Shown here: piece by piece, positions 9,793 through 20,225 of the stretch
How positions within the stretch are numbered: position 1 is the first letter of the stretch
Layout: each line of letters begins with the position of its first letter
Assembly (NCBI GenBank): GCA_051294375.1
Contig: CM119263.1
Location: 1,691,664-1,755,663 of the forward strand
Source of the DNA: Paraspadella gotoi
Lineage: Eukaryota > Chaetognatha
Reading direction: 5' to 3'
DNA: 64,000 nt
The notes under the pieces: model-generated
The model's database searches: none
What the model saw: only the letters and a program-made list of their open reading frames with translations
Told to the model about the DNA's origin: nothing
Made by a program: the position numbers and the translations under genes

Positions 9793-12489
9793 ATCTATAT
9801 CTATATCTATCTATCTATCTATCTCTTTTCATGGGCGATTATCTTTTGTCTATTTCATACCGTTAAACTTTCTTTTCGCCATGAGGGTCTTTACTCAGAA
9901 AGCTTTGTTAGCTTCTATCTGTCTATCCGTACACGTAACTCCCGAGTCCGTACAACTGTCCGTACAACTTTTCCTCGCTTCGCCCTCCCTCCTTCCCTCC
10001 CTTCCCTCTCCACCCCCCTCAACTAAAAGAACCACGACGAGCTCTCTCCTTCCGGCTTCGGCACCTCCGGTCGCTCCTCAGACCGGAATCCGGCGCCGAC
10101 GACGTTGGCCACGCCTCTTTCCGGCGCCGCGACCCAAATCCCTCACTCGCCCAACATCCCGACGCCTCCGATCTCGTCGTCGGCGGCGGCGGAATTCGGC
10201 GGCATCACTTACGTTCACGGTGAGGACGATGATGACGACGACGATGATGATGACGATGATGACGACGNNNNNNNNNNNNNNNNNNNNNNNNNNNNNNNNN
10301 NNNNNNNNNNNNNNNNNNNNNNNNNNNNNNNNNNNNNNNNNNNNNNNNNNNNNNNNNNNNNNNNNNNNNNNNNNNNNNNNNNNNNNNNNNNNNNNNNNNN
10401 NNNNNNNNNNNNNNNNNNNNNNNNNNNNNNNNNNNNNNNNNNNNNNNNNNNNNNNNNNNNNNNNNNNNNNNNNNNNNNNNNNNNNNNNNNNNNNNNNNNN
10501 NNNNNNNNNNNNNNNNNNNNNNNNNNNNNNNNNNNNNNNNNNNNNNNNNNNNNNNNNNNNNNNNNNNNNNNNNNNNNNNNNNNNNNNNNNNNNNNNNNNN
10601 NNNNNNNNNNNNNNNNNNNNNNNNNNNNNNNNNNNNNNNNNNNNNNNNNNNNNCCTCCTCCTCCTCCTCCTCCTCTTCCTCCTCTTCTTCCTCCTCCTCG
10701 AAGACGAGTCGTCACTCGCCCACGATTCCCGCTCTCACGCCAGTCTCCACGGGTGAGTTTGATTTTGATTGATTGAGTGATTGATTGCTCGATTGCTTGA
10801 TTGCTTGATTGATTGATTGATTGACTGATTGATTGATCGATTGATTGATTATTCTATCGATTTATTCTTTCCCTCCTCTTTTACAGACGGCGGGTCTTCC
10901 ACCCCCAACATTTCCCCTAACCCCCCCGGCACGCCCTCCAACCCCATCACGGTTTCTCCAGCGGGCAACCACGGTCAAGCGTCTCCTCAGCAGCAGCTTC
11001 CGTCGCCGAAGATCAGCGCCTCAGAATCCGACGCGTCGTCGCAGCAGCAGCAGCAGCAGACCAACTCCACCGGTGACTTTTCTTTCGTCGAGCAAGAATA
11101 CATTTTAAATATATAACAATTTTTGAGTAAGACATGGAATACATTTTAAATATATATGACTTTTTGAATAAGACATTGAATACATTTTAAATATACGGGC
11201 TTAAGAAATACGCCATTGAATACGGCATTTGGAATGGGTGAGTGGAATTCTAAAAGCATCGACGAAAATATCTTCAAAATTCAATGCAAAAAGTAGATAT
11301 AATTATAAACTACAAATCTATGAGAATTTAAATATTACAATTTTAAACTTATACCTTAAGTTTTTTACTTTTTTTTCCTCTTCAGTTTGCGTGTACGTGA
11401 ATCACTCGTGCCAATGCGGTCCTTTTCTCAACCCGCGCAAAGTTGCCACCCTACCATCAAGGGTAAGTCTGTCAAACTGTCACATTCACTTCTGTCATTA
11501 CTTATCACCCCTGTCACCTCTCTCATTCACCTCTGTCATTACTTATCACCCCATTTCACCTCTCTCATTCTCACTCCATCACAGTTCGGACCCTCCTCCC
11601 TTCACCGCGTCCTGCGAGAGGCCGTCCAAGCGATCGTCGACTGCGCCTACCAAGAGAAGGCCGTCTTCAGTCATTTGCGACAGGGGAATGGGAGAGTCGT
11701 CATTACGGGTCAGTTCTTTCACATTATGGGTCGGAATTGGGTTAAGAAAGAACTGTCAGCGTGGAGAGAAAGAAATTTTTAAAATTATTTAAATTATTTA
11801 AAACTTTAGACATTAGCAAACCTGTGATTTCCTCGGTTAATAACAACTGCAATGAGGTTTAAAAGTCAGAAAGAATGGATTTCCATNNNNNNNNNNNNNN
11901 NNNNNNNNNNNNNNNNNNNNNNNNNNNNNNNNNNNNNNNNNNNNNNNNNNNNNNNNNNNNNNNNNNNNNNNNNNNNNNNNNNNNNNNNNNNNNNNNNNNN
12001 NNNNNNNNNNNNNNNNNNNNNNNNNNNNNNNNNNNNNNNNNNNNNNNNNNNNNNNNNNNNNNNNNNNNNNNNNNNNNNNNNNNNNNNNNNNNNNNNNNNN
12101 NNNNNNNNNNNNNNNNNNNNNNNNNNNNNNNNNNNNNNNNNNNNNNNNNNNNNNNNNNNNNNNNNNNNNNNNNGCAGCGACGGCCAACTCGAAGACCCTG
12201 ACGTGCCGCTTGGCGCCCGTGGACAAAGTCTCCTCCTTCTGGGGATTCCTCGAGTCTCTCTTCGACGACATGATGTGCTGCGACAGCTTCTTCTCGTCCC
12301 AGCCGCAGCCCGACGCAGCATGCGGGAAGTGCAAGCAGCTGAAGAGGGCGGCCTCGGGTGAGGGGGATGATGATGATGATTGTGATGATTGAAGACGATC
12401 ATGATTGTGATGATTGAAGATGATAATGACTTAAAGGATGATTGAAAACGACGATGATGATCGATTTTGTTGAAGATGATAATGATGAT

Positions 12490-12521
<32 letters not shown>

Positions 12522-12838
12522 NNNNNNNNNNNNNNNNNNNNNNNNNNNNNNNNNNNNNNNNNNNNNNNNNNNNNNNNNNNNNNNNNNNNNNNNNNNNNNN
12601 NNNNNNNNNNNNNNNNNNNNNNNNNNNNNNNNNNNNNNNNNNNNNNNNNNNNNNNNNNNNNNNNNNNNNNNNNNNNNNNNNNNNNNNNNNNNNNNNNNNN
12701 NNNNNNNNNNNNNNNNNNNNNNNNNNNNNNNNNNNNNNNNNNNNNNNNNNNNNNNNNNNNNNNNNNNNNNNNNNNNNNNNNNNTGATGATGATTATGACG
12801 ATGATGACTGAAATGATTATTGATGATGATGCTGATTT

Positions 12839-12874
<36 letters not shown>

Positions 12875-15800
12875 NNNNNNNNNNNNNNNNNNNNNNNNNA
12901 AGAAGGAGATACTCCACCTGACTCCCCCACCACAAACCACACACCACAACCGAAGGTTTCGGTCTCCCACGACCCACCACGGATCCTCCCGCCCACAACA
13001 GCTACACTCGTCCTCCTCCTCCTCCTCCTCTCTCTTCCTCACTACTTCTCCTCCTCCTCGAAGACGAGTCGTCACTCGCCACGATTCCCGCTCTCAGGAG
13101 GCCAGTCTCCACGGGTGAGTTTGATTTTGATTGATTGAGTGATTGAATGCTCGATTGCTGAATTGCTGTATTGATTGATTTGATTGACTGATTGATTGAT
13201 CGATGATTGATTATTCTATCGATTTAATTCTTCCCGTCCTCTTTTACAGACGGCGGATCTTCCACCCCCAAACATTTCACTAACCCCCCCGCCACGCCCT
13301 CCACATCACGGTTTCTCCAGCGGCAACCCCACGGTCAAGCGTCTCCTCAGCAGCAGCTTCCCGTCGCCGAAGATCAGACGCCTCAGAATCCGACCACGTT
13401 CGTCGCAGGCAGCAGCAAAGCAGCAGACCAACTCCACCGGTGACTTTTCTTTCGTCGAAGCAAGAATACATTTAAATATAGTAACAATTTGAAGTAAGAC
13501 AATTGAATACATTTTAAATATATATGACTTTTTGAATAAGACATTAATACATTTTAAATATATACAACTTTTTGAATAAGACATTGAATACATTTTAATA
13601 TACGGCTTAAAGAAATACGACATTGAATAGGCATTTGAAATGTTGTGGGTGGAATCAAAAAGTTTACTATAAAGAGCATCGACGAAAATATCTTCAAAAT
13701 CAATGCAAAAAGTAGAATATAAAATATAAACTACAAAATCTATGAGAATTTAAATATTACATTTTAAACTTATACGCATAAGTTTTTTACTTTTTTCCTC
13801 ATCAGTTTGCGTGTACGTGAATCACTCCGTGCAGATAGCGGTCCTTTTCTCAAAACCCGCGCAAAGTGCCACCCTACCGTCAAGGGGTAAGTCTGTCAAA
13901 CTGTCCACATCATTCTGTCATTACTTATCACCCTGCCACCTCTCTCATTACTTATCACCGCCATGTCACCGTCTCTCATTCTCACATGCCATCACAAGTT
14001 TCGGACTGCCTCATCCCTTCCCGCGTCTGCGAGAGGCCGTCACAAGCGATCGTCGAACTGCCCTACCAAGAAGAAGGCCGTCTTCAGTCATTTGCGACAG
14101 GGGAATGGGAGACGGTCGTCATTAACGGGTCAGTTCTTTTCATATTATGGATCGGAAATTGGGTTAAGAAAGAACTGTCAGCGTGGCGAGAAAGAAAGGT
14201 TTATGACGTTTGAAAATATTTAAAACTTTAGACATTAGCAAAAACCCTGTGATTTTTCCTACGGTTAATAACAACTGCAAATGAGGTTTTTAAAAGTCAG
14301 AAAGAATGGATTTCCATTATCCATTAAAAATTGGAGAGCCGTAATGTTCAAGTTAATTGTCTGGAATCCAGTAATTTTGGAAATAGTTAATCGGAGGACA
14401 ACCCCTTTTTTTGGGTTCCTAAACCTTCTTTATCCATTGATAAAGTCATTTTGGCCTCTCTCTCTTCTTGTCTTTTCTCTTTCCTCTCTCCTCTCTCTCT
14501 ATCTCTCTCTCTCTCTCTCCTCTCTCTCTCTACTCGTCTCTCTCTCTCTCTCTGTCTCTCTCCTCAACTGACTCCTAACCAAATCTCTCTTCTCCTCCGC
14601 CGGGCAGCGAAGCGGCCAACTCGAAGACCACTGACGTGCCGCTTGGCGCCCAGTGGACAAAGTCTCCTCCTTCTGGATTCACTCGAGTCTCTCTTCGACA
14701 CATGATGTTGCTTGCGACAGCTTCTTCCTCCTCCCAGCCGCAGCCCGACGGCAGCATGCGGGAAGTGCAAGCAGCTGAAAGGGCGCGTTCGGGTTGAGGG
14801 GGGGATGATGATGATGATGATGATGATGAATGATGATGATGATGATGATGATGATATGATGATGATGAGGTGATGATGATATTGATAGATGAGATCGATG
14901 ATGATGATATGATTTGATTTCGATGACGATAACGATCCGTTCCGCTTCCCTTTTGTTTTCAAAGAAGAATCAATGATCGTTCGAAGCGCCATCTGTCGGG
15001 CGGCGACAAACACAAGCGCGCTGGTCGAAACGACACGGTGACGGCCCAACCGGTCGACGCCGCCCAAAATCGGCGTCCGTGGGCGAAGGCGTTCACTCAG
15101 TCGCCGGAGGAAGGGAGAGAGAGTATGAACGGGACCCCCGCCCGCCGAAACATCAATAAGAAGACATAAGAAACCACTCGAGTCATTCCATCGGACAACG
15201 GAAGGGTCAAGAGAGAAACACTTTTATTATTTATTTTATGCTCTAATCAATTTTACTAATATATTTTTTAAGCCTATATTTTTTTAACCACAATTGTACA
15301 ATTAAAGAAAAAAAAATGACTAAAATTTTATATAATCGTTACGGCTTGAATTTCATTTGCATACTTTCATATGCTACTTTTTTAAATTGCCAGTATGTTC
15401 TTAGACGAACCAATTTTTCCAGATATTAAACTTTATTACCATATTATAAAATTAATTGTAATTTAAAATACAACTTCTCGTGACCTTCAGGCCACACCTC
15501 TCGTCCGGCGGCCACACCCGCTAGCCACTCCCGCGGACGGCAAGCACCGCTTCCGGCAAGCGGACCGTGAATCACCACAAAGCGTCGCCCCACGAATCCT
15601 CGCATCTCCCCGCTTGCCTCAGCCCGCTTTCAGCCGCCTCCCGCCGCCGTCTCAGCCGCATCGGCAGCAGCTTCCCCGTCCGCGGCGTTACTCGCACGTA
15701 AGAAGACGCCTGCACTTGGTCGATCGAAGACGTTGATGCGCCACGTGGGAGAGGCGGACGCGGCTTTTGGGGGCGCACGTGGAACTCTTTAGGAAACATG

Positions 15801-16516
15801 TGAGTCTTGGTTGTTGAGAAAGAAGATAATCTTTTACGCATATATGATTCCTGATAAATATTACTGGTAATAAATTATTATTATTATTTAATTGTGATTA
15901 AACTTTCTTTCGTTTGTGTTTTAAGATAATTGAAAAAAAAGCAACTGATGAAGGCCTTGAATGAAAAGCCGAAACTTGTCTGTACAATAAAATAAAATCG
16001 TTTGCTGTATCAAGACTTTGGTCTTTAGTTTCAATTATTATTATTATATATAATTTTATGAAATTGATACAACCAAATAAAAATTATTCCATTAATTTAA
16101 TTAAATAGCTATCTTTTCCCCTGACTTTGGACAGGCTTTGGTGTGGTTTAAGCCTCCATCACTCTTACAAGATAATGACATCAGGTCCCTGCAAGCTTTC
16201 AATCAAAGACTCTCTCATAGTCTCTTTTATTTACTGCCCAGAAGCACCTGGCTTCTACTATCAATAAGTGAGAAAATAGTATTATTTGTTCCTCTGATCT
16301 CTCGATTGAGTTCCTTTGACCTCGTGAGTCTGATGATCTTTTGTTTCTTTAATCACAGATTTTGGTGATTTTGTATTCACAGGAGATCGGCACGGACAGA
16401 GCGCTACTTCTCTCACCAGCGACACGATGATGAAATACATGGGGCCTCCAAACTCGGTCGGTCCCGCTCTCAAACTCTGCAACATAATCGAGAAGCTCAA
16501 GAAAGGAAGGATGTGA
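9411..16516 (+). CDS. SCM: Scm-like Polycomb-group protein, 3' half (SLED and SAM domains)
   Basis: Scm-family proteins belong to Polycomb repression complexes: MBT repeats read methyl-lysine, SLED binds DNA, and the C-terminal SAM/SPM domain polymerises with Polyhomeotic. Seen here: a Ser/Pro/Gln-rich linker, then SLED over three exons (CVYVNHSCQCGPFLNPRK, FGPSSLHRVLREAVQAIVDC, VSSFWGFLESLFDDMMCC), then SAM over two (TWSIEDV, RHVGEADAAFG, ELFRKH; then TSDTMMKYMG, GPALKLCNIIEKLK, stop). Exon phases agree from 9411 to 12357. The first visible exon needs a base from an upstream exon, and zinc fingers and MBT repeats are absent, so the 5' half lies outside or in gaps. Middle exons recur at 13000-14792 through contig overlap. 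Single-base indels break the SAM exons and look like read errors. Confidence 0.9.
9651..9830. repeat. (TATC)n microsatellite in the Scm intron
   Basis: About 180 bp of TATC/GATA tetranucleotides begins four bases after the donor of the preceding exon. The Ile/Tyr/Leu/Ser ORFs across it are artefacts. Confidence 0.97.
10030..10219 (+). CDS. SCM: Scm-like internal exon: disordered linker
   Basis: A long C/T tract ends in AAAAG at 10025-10029 and donor GTGAGG follows at 10220. Starting at 10030 gives phase 0, matching the preceding exon, which is why I prefer it to the CAG at 10081. It encodes NHDELSPSGFGTSGRSS and then a Pro/Thr/Ser linker. It ends in phase 1. Confidence 0.65.
10268..10653. 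other. Assembly gap, 386 Ns, inside the Scm gene
   Basis: Flanked on the left by (GAT/GAC)n and on the right by (CCT)n, so it probably covers collapsed microsatellite. Confidence 0.95.
10654..10752 (+). CDS. SCM: Scm-like internal exon: poly-Ser stretch
   Basis: Read in the frame that joins the next exon, the (TCC)n tract gives poly-Ser followed by KTSRHSPTIPALTPVST. Donor GTGAGT is at 10753, leaving phase 1. The acceptor is hidden in the gap or in the TCC repeat. The second copy (about 13010-13114) suggests an acceptor CCCACAACAG near 12990-13000. Confidence 0.6.
10887..11072 (+). CDS. SCM: Scm-like internal exon: Pro/Ser/Gln-rich
   Basis: Acceptor TTTTACAG at 10879-10886 and donor at 11073. 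Phase 1 in, phase 1 out. It encodes DGGSSTPNISPNPPGTPSNP and then a Gln-rich tail from (CAG)n. The intron before it holds a (GATT)n repeat at 10767-10852. Confidence 0.8.
11386..11462 (+). CDS. SCM: Scm-like SLED domain, part 1
   Basis: Acceptor CCTCTTCAG and donor GTAAGT. It encodes VCVYVNHSCQCGPFLNPRK and then VATLPSR, the start of the SLED domain as I recall it from vertebrate SCMH1/SCML2 (CVYxNxxxxxGPxLxxxKxxxLP). Phase 1 in, phase 0 out. Confidence 0.92.
11585..11708 (+). CDS. SCM: Scm-like SLED domain, part 2
   Basis: Acceptor ATCACAG and donor GTCAGT. It encodes FGPSSLHRVLREAVQAIVDC, AYQEKAVFSHLRQ and GRVVIT, the central helix region of SLED. Phase 0 in, phase 1 out. The intron before it contains a short CACCTCTCTCATT repeat. 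Confidence 0.93.
11887..12173. other. Assembly gap, 287 Ns, in a Scm intron
   Basis: The second copy supplies the missing intron at about 14310-14604, which ends in (TCTC)n pyrimidine repeats. Confidence 0.9.
12178..12357 (+). CDS. SCM: Scm-like SLED domain, part 3, plus basic tail
   Basis: Starts after GCAG beside the gap, with donor GTGAGG at 12358. It encodes TCRLAPVDKVSSFWGFLESL and FDDMMCCDSFFSSQPQPD, the SLED C-terminus, then GKCKQLKR. Phase 1 in and out. (GAT)n repeats, a gap (12522-12783) and a 25-N join follow in the intron. Confidence 0.9.
12900..14795 (+). CDS. SCM: Second, error-rich copy of Scm-like exons 10654-12357
   Basis: Exons recur at about 13010-13114, 13250-13439, 13806-13886, 13999-14128 and 14608-14792 with the same introns, order and splice sites, including the SLED segments. 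Single-base insertions and deletions break the frames throughout. The copy begins right after the 25-N spacer at 12875-12899, so the simplest reading is an unmerged overlap between neighbouring contigs. A true tandem duplication would need reads spanning both copies. Confidence 0.85.
14798..14935. repeat. (GAT)n microsatellite
   Basis: An interrupted GAT/ATG repeat in the intron after the last SLED exon. It matches the (GAT)n that follows the same exon in the first copy. Confidence 0.9.
14965..15166 (+). CDS. Candidate Scm-like linker exon
   Basis: A TTTTGTTTTCAAAG acceptor precedes an open segment reading NDRSKRHLSGGDKHKRAG and then a polar stretch, closing at a TAA near 15166. Composition fits a linker between SLED and SAM. 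The phase does not match the preceding exon in this error-prone copy and no clear donor is seen, so the call is tentative. Confidence 0.4.
15491..15799 (+). CDS. SCM: Scm-like exon: basic/Pro linker and first half of SAM domain
   Basis: Acceptor GACCTTCAG at 15482-15490, donor GTGAGT at 15800. The last third, read with two frame changes, gives TWSIEDV, RHVGEADAAFG and ELFRKH, the opening helices of a SAM/SPM domain. The final codon CAT joins the next exon in phase 0. Frame breaks inside the exon look like sequencing indels because SAM residues are kept on both sides. Confidence 0.75.
15948..16015 (+). repeat. Short stem-loop GATGAAGGCC...AAGCCGAAAC motif
   Basis: AAGGCCTTGAATGAAAAGCCGAAAC forms a small stem-loop. 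Motifs of the form GATGAAGG...GCCGAAAC recur widely as repeat ends in animal genomes. I cannot name the family. Confidence 0.35.
16066..16232 (+). repeat. Dispersed ~165-bp repeat, copy 1
   Basis: Contains CCCCTGACTTTGGACAGG, GGTTTAAGCCTCCATCACTC, TTACAAGATAATGACAT and CTGCAAGCTTTCAATC in order. The same blocks recur at 50112-50275 and 61586-61695 (+), and the second half at 23499-23575 and 34720-34800 (-). Confidence 0.85.
16383..16516 (+). CDS. SCM: Scm-like terminal exon: second half of SAM domain
   Basis: Acceptor TTGTATTCACAG at 16371-16382. It reads EIGTDRALLL, then after a single-base slip TSDTMMKYMGP, GPALKLCNIIEKLKKGRM and stop TGA at 16514. The family pattern is EIDGRALLLL...MKYMGLKLGPALKL, so the mismatches near EIGTD and PPNSV look like indel errors. 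The protein ends right after SAM, as Scm proteins do. Confidence 0.85.
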
Positions 16517-16796
16517 ACAAACAAACAAACGAATCTATTTAAACGAACAATAAACAATAAACAGCGGAGACAATGAAACGACAAGATGAAAAAATAAATT
16601 GTACATGCGAAAAAAAAAATCTTCCGTGAAGATTTTGATTGTATTTAAGTATTATAATACTTAAATATCTTAATATTAAGATAGAAAAAAAGTAAATCAA
16701 TTAACCGACTTGTTTTTTCCCCGATCGTCATATAAAAAAGAAGAAAAACCCCGATTCCCTCTTTGTTCTTAGTTCGTATTATAAATCGTTTGATAT
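16517..16796 (+). other. Scm-like 3' UTR with AATAAA signals
   Basis: AATAAA occurs near 16550, 16557 and 16592 within 80 bp of the stop codon, before A-rich sequence at 16608. These are the likely polyadenylation signals. Confidence 0.5.
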
Positions 16797-17796
16797 TTAC
16801 CTTAGAACATATTCGTAGCTGACTTTAAAAAAGAAATCGTGCGTATTTTAAGGCCGAATAACACCCCGATTATCACCCCCGATATCAACCCCGTTATTAT
16901 TGAAATCCCTCCCCTATCAATTTATTTTCGTTATTTTAAATTTTCGATGAATTATACAATGCATTGTATTTTCTTTTCTCATTCATTGTCATCGTATTGT
17001 TTATAAATAATTCCAGAGACAAGATGTTAAATTCATCGAACGATTGATTGACCGCAAAACTCGAAAAGAGATTTCTTTTCGTAGTTATTTCTTTTGTCTT
17101 ACTTTCGTCTTCAGGGTATTACTACAAAACGACGCCGAATTTTAAAATCATTATAATATTTTTTTTTCGTTGTCTCTCAATCAATAACAGTAAAGGATTG
17201 TTTTTGTTTTTATGTTTTTTTTTTCACTTTTTCTCGTGACTTGATTTCAAAATAGAATCGAGATCTCCAAAGTAAATATCGTTATTTTTTAAAGAAAAAG
17301 TAGATAATTACTAGTTTTACCAAGGTAAGCACAAATTCGCAAAATACATACAAAACAAAAATAAAAAAGCTAAGCCTTCCATAGCATATAACTAGTTAAG
17401 ACCATTATCCTTTACTAAATGTTAAAAATACAACCAGGTACTCACATTTTATACATCTTCGTTCAATCTTTTGTTTTTTTTCTCCAATGGCAAGGATTCC
17501 TTTACGAACTAGTAGCGACGCCACCAGCGATTTACAAAAAAATAATAATGAAACAAAAGGTTAATAAATCGAGGTCTTATCCTTTACTCCAAGCGCTAAC
17601 TTGCGCTTCTTTATGAAGTTTGATTCATTCGCCGCGAAATTCAGAAATCATGATCAACGGACATGAGAGGTTTGTTTAACTTTTTATTCATTGCTTAATT
17701 AGTTTACTCATTAATTAATATATCTATTGTATTTATATATTTAAATTTATTTATTTATTTATTTCTACTATGTCATATGACCGCGCACGAACGTTC

Positions 17797-17888
17797 CAGT
17801 CGTCGAACTCCCTTCACTGATCGTCCGGCGAGACAGAGTCGCCACGACTCCAACAACGGGAAGCATCGAGTCAAACGGAACCAAGAGG
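17797..17888 (+). CDS. Candidate exon of an unidentified gene
   Basis: Preceded by GTTCCAG and followed by GTCACT. One frame reads RRTPFTDRPARQSRHDSNN and continues polar and basic. The segment is kept in the inverted copy (about 39930-40030). I do not recognise the protein. Confidence 0.35.
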
Positions 17889-18795
17889 TCACTTTGATGG
17901 GGTCATTGTGTTCATTGATAGGGTCACTTTGATCGGGTCATTGTGGTCTCGTTATCTGTGACCAAAATTTTGAGCCGAACAATAAACAGAATGTGTTTTC
18001 TTTATAGTAATATCCTTATTTTATGAATTCATAAAATTTCAAAATTATTATTTTTTTTAACCAGAAGAAAATGAAGAAAACTATAGTAAAATAAGTTTAT
18101 GATATTATAATGTTAACTCAAAAAATGACAAAGTTTTAAGCATTAATAATATTAGAGAATTTTAAACTATTTTATTTTTGTTTTTGAATCGCCAAAGACA
18201 TCGGAATTTTTCGTTAAAATTTATGAGGGAAACTGAATCTCAACATTTTGAAAATTGACTATTTTATAAGGATATTATTTCAAATGTATAGTGATTTTTT
18301 GTTTTGGATGCCTTCAGAATAACAATAAAACATTTCTTGTACTTCAATAATTATAACACTCCACTGTTAATTTCATTGTAGACATATTTAAAATAAAGAG
18401 GAGCTCCAAATCTATTGCCTCATGCTGCTGGGCCATTGTGGTGAATGGTGAGGTCTTGGGTTTGTTGATTCGGAGGTGAGTGTTGAGACGTGCATGGGGG
18501 ACGGTCTTGTTATAAGAAGGAGAGAGCGCCGAAGGGGGTGGGGGCAGGTATGGCAGTGTGTTTGATTTTAGGTCAAGTAGATTTATTCGGCCTCGTTACT
18601 TTGTAAACGGAAAATGATAAGTATCAACTCCAAGGTGCTTCGGATGTTTTTTTTTTTTCTTCAAATATCTGATTGGTCAAATAGGTCAATGATCCCCTTG
18701 GTCTTGTAAGAGATGGTATGATGTACTAATATTTAGTTCCGACTTTATAGTCAGCTCCATTCTACTCACGACCTCCCGCTTCCTCTACCGCGTTC
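17889..18795. other. AT-rich, no gene seen
   Basis: Only a GGGTCACTTTGAT-type direct repeat near 17893-17945 and AT-rich sequence. The copy at 39000-39900 shows the same. Confidence 0.6.
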
Positions 18796-18798
18796 ACA

Positions 18799-18948
18799 GA
18801 TCCCACAGTCTCTGCGAGTGTTTCTTCTCAAGAACAGTCTCAACTCGCGTACGGGAAGCGACACGTACATCCCCGGAATTCCGACTCATTGGCGTGCAAC
18901 GCGGTGGTCCTCTCACTCGAGTTCGGTCGGACTCGAACCGGGTAAGAA
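18799..18948 (+). CDS. Candidate exon of an unidentified gene
   Basis: Acceptor CGCGTTCACAG and donor GTAAGA. The open frame reads IPQSLRVFLLKNSLNSRTGS, then DTYIPGIPTHWRATRW. It is conserved in the inverted copy at about 38780-38930, again with indels. Function unknown; it may join the exons at 19421-20087. Confidence 0.4.
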
Positions 18949-19420
18949 TTTGGAATGAAAGAAGACTGAATTTAGAGCAAACCAAGTTAGGGACTGGTTA
19001 TAAGGGCAAACTCAGTGTTGACTTGATTTTAAGAGCAAACCAGCTAAGTGAGTTGTTAAAGGGTGCAAACAAGATGAGATTCTGGTTTAGATGTTAAACT
19101 GAGTCAGGACTGATTTAAAGTAGAGCATACCAGGTAAAAGGCTAGATGAAGAGCAAAAATTTGAGGCCCCTACATCATTTTACGGGGCTCCATCTAACCT
19201 CATCTAATCCAATTTACGCGCATTGTTCATGCACAACTCTGATCTTGATCGCGCTTGACTGCTGCTTGTCAGTCTTACTTTTTTGCTTGTTTGCTTGTAC
19301 TGTTTCTCTCGCTGGGCCTCTGTCGCCTCCAGATTTTTGTTACTCTAACACCGTTATTGTTTTAATTATTATACAAATTAGTCGATTAATAATCGAATCA
19401 AATGATCTCTTTATTTTGCC

Positions 19421-19715
19421 TCAGAATCGTTTCCGTTAGTCCTGACATCGAGGCTTACGATCTCATTCCTCTCAATCACTACAACCAGAACAGCAACAAC
19501 AATCTCAACGTCAATCAGGTCTTCACTTTTCACAGTTGTTCACAGTTGTTCACAGTTGTTCACAGTTGTTCACAGTTGTTCACAGTTGTCACGTCGAATT
19601 TAATTCAATTCAATTCTTTTCGCCTCAGAACAACAACGAAAATTCCCGACGACCGAGTCGAGGATATCCGGGTGAGTCGAGATTCCCGGATGTAATTGAA
19701 TAAAAGGAAAAATAT

Positions 19716-19775
<60 letters not shown>

Positions 19776-19933
19776 CGATGATGACGATGATGATGATGAT
19801 GATGTTGATGAGACCTGGTTAAAAATAATGATGTCCATGATTAACCTGACAGCGCGAAACTTGATCACGGAAGACGAGAGGGCCTCCTTGTTGTCCGCTG
19901 TGCCAAGTCCAATGGCGGTATTAATCTTCTCTT

Positions 19934-19964
<31 letters not shown>

Positions 19965-20087
19965 AAATAATTTCCCATCACTGTTCCAGGAGATCATGGA
20001 GATCGGCGACATCAGGCGTCGTTCCCTGAACCGCGCCAGGCGCTGCCCGGGGATGTACGACATCCGGGCTTCCGTTCTCGCCATGTA
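19421..20087 (+). CDS. Candidate 3' exons of an unidentified gene
   Basis: Four splice-bounded pieces: about 19421-19518 (IVSVSPDIEAYDLIPLNHY, then Asn/Gln-rich), about 19629-19673 (NNNENSRRPSRGYPG), about 19852-19916 (frame uncertain; the two copies disagree) and about 19991-20087 (EIMEIGDIRRRSLNRARRCP, ending at TAA). The first two join in phase. The inverted copy keeps all four but changes the frame in the last two. I do not recognise the family. The last piece overlaps a minisatellite, so it is the weakest. Confidence 0.4.
19520..19590. repeat. Decamer tandem repeat (TTCACAGTTG)n
   Basis: Six to seven near-perfect copies of TTCACAGTTG directly after a candidate donor. The inverted copy at about 38095-38160 has fewer, irregular copies, so array length differs between the two. 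Confidence 0.95.
19717..19805. repeat. (GAT)n microsatellite
   Basis: About 88 bp of GAT repeat in an intron. It gives a poly-Asp ORF on the plus strand and poly-Ser on the minus strand, both artefacts. The inverted copy has a shorter CAT/TCATCA version at 37855-37960. Confidence 0.97.
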
Positions 20088-20225
20088 ACCACATCCGGGT
20101 CTTTGATATGGAAATTCAACGACATCCGGGTCTTTAATTTGGATATGCGACGACAACCGTGATTTCGATGTGTATGTTAAACGACATCCGGATCTGTTTG
20201 AATATCCAATGACATCCGGGTTTCC
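20055..20225. repeat. Minisatellite with core ACGACATCCGGG
   Basis: Four to five irregularly spaced copies of (A)ACGACATCCGG(G/A) alternate with TCTTTGATATGGAA-like spacers at about 40-50 bp spacing. It overlaps the last candidate exon. The inverted copy is at 37390-37560. Confidence 0.7.

Noticed and set aside
9187-10026. 279-aa plus-strand ORF
   Set aside because: It runs through a pyrimidine tract and a (TATC)n microsatellite in the wrong frame over the Scm-like exon at 9411. It is a shadow of the real exon plus repeat.
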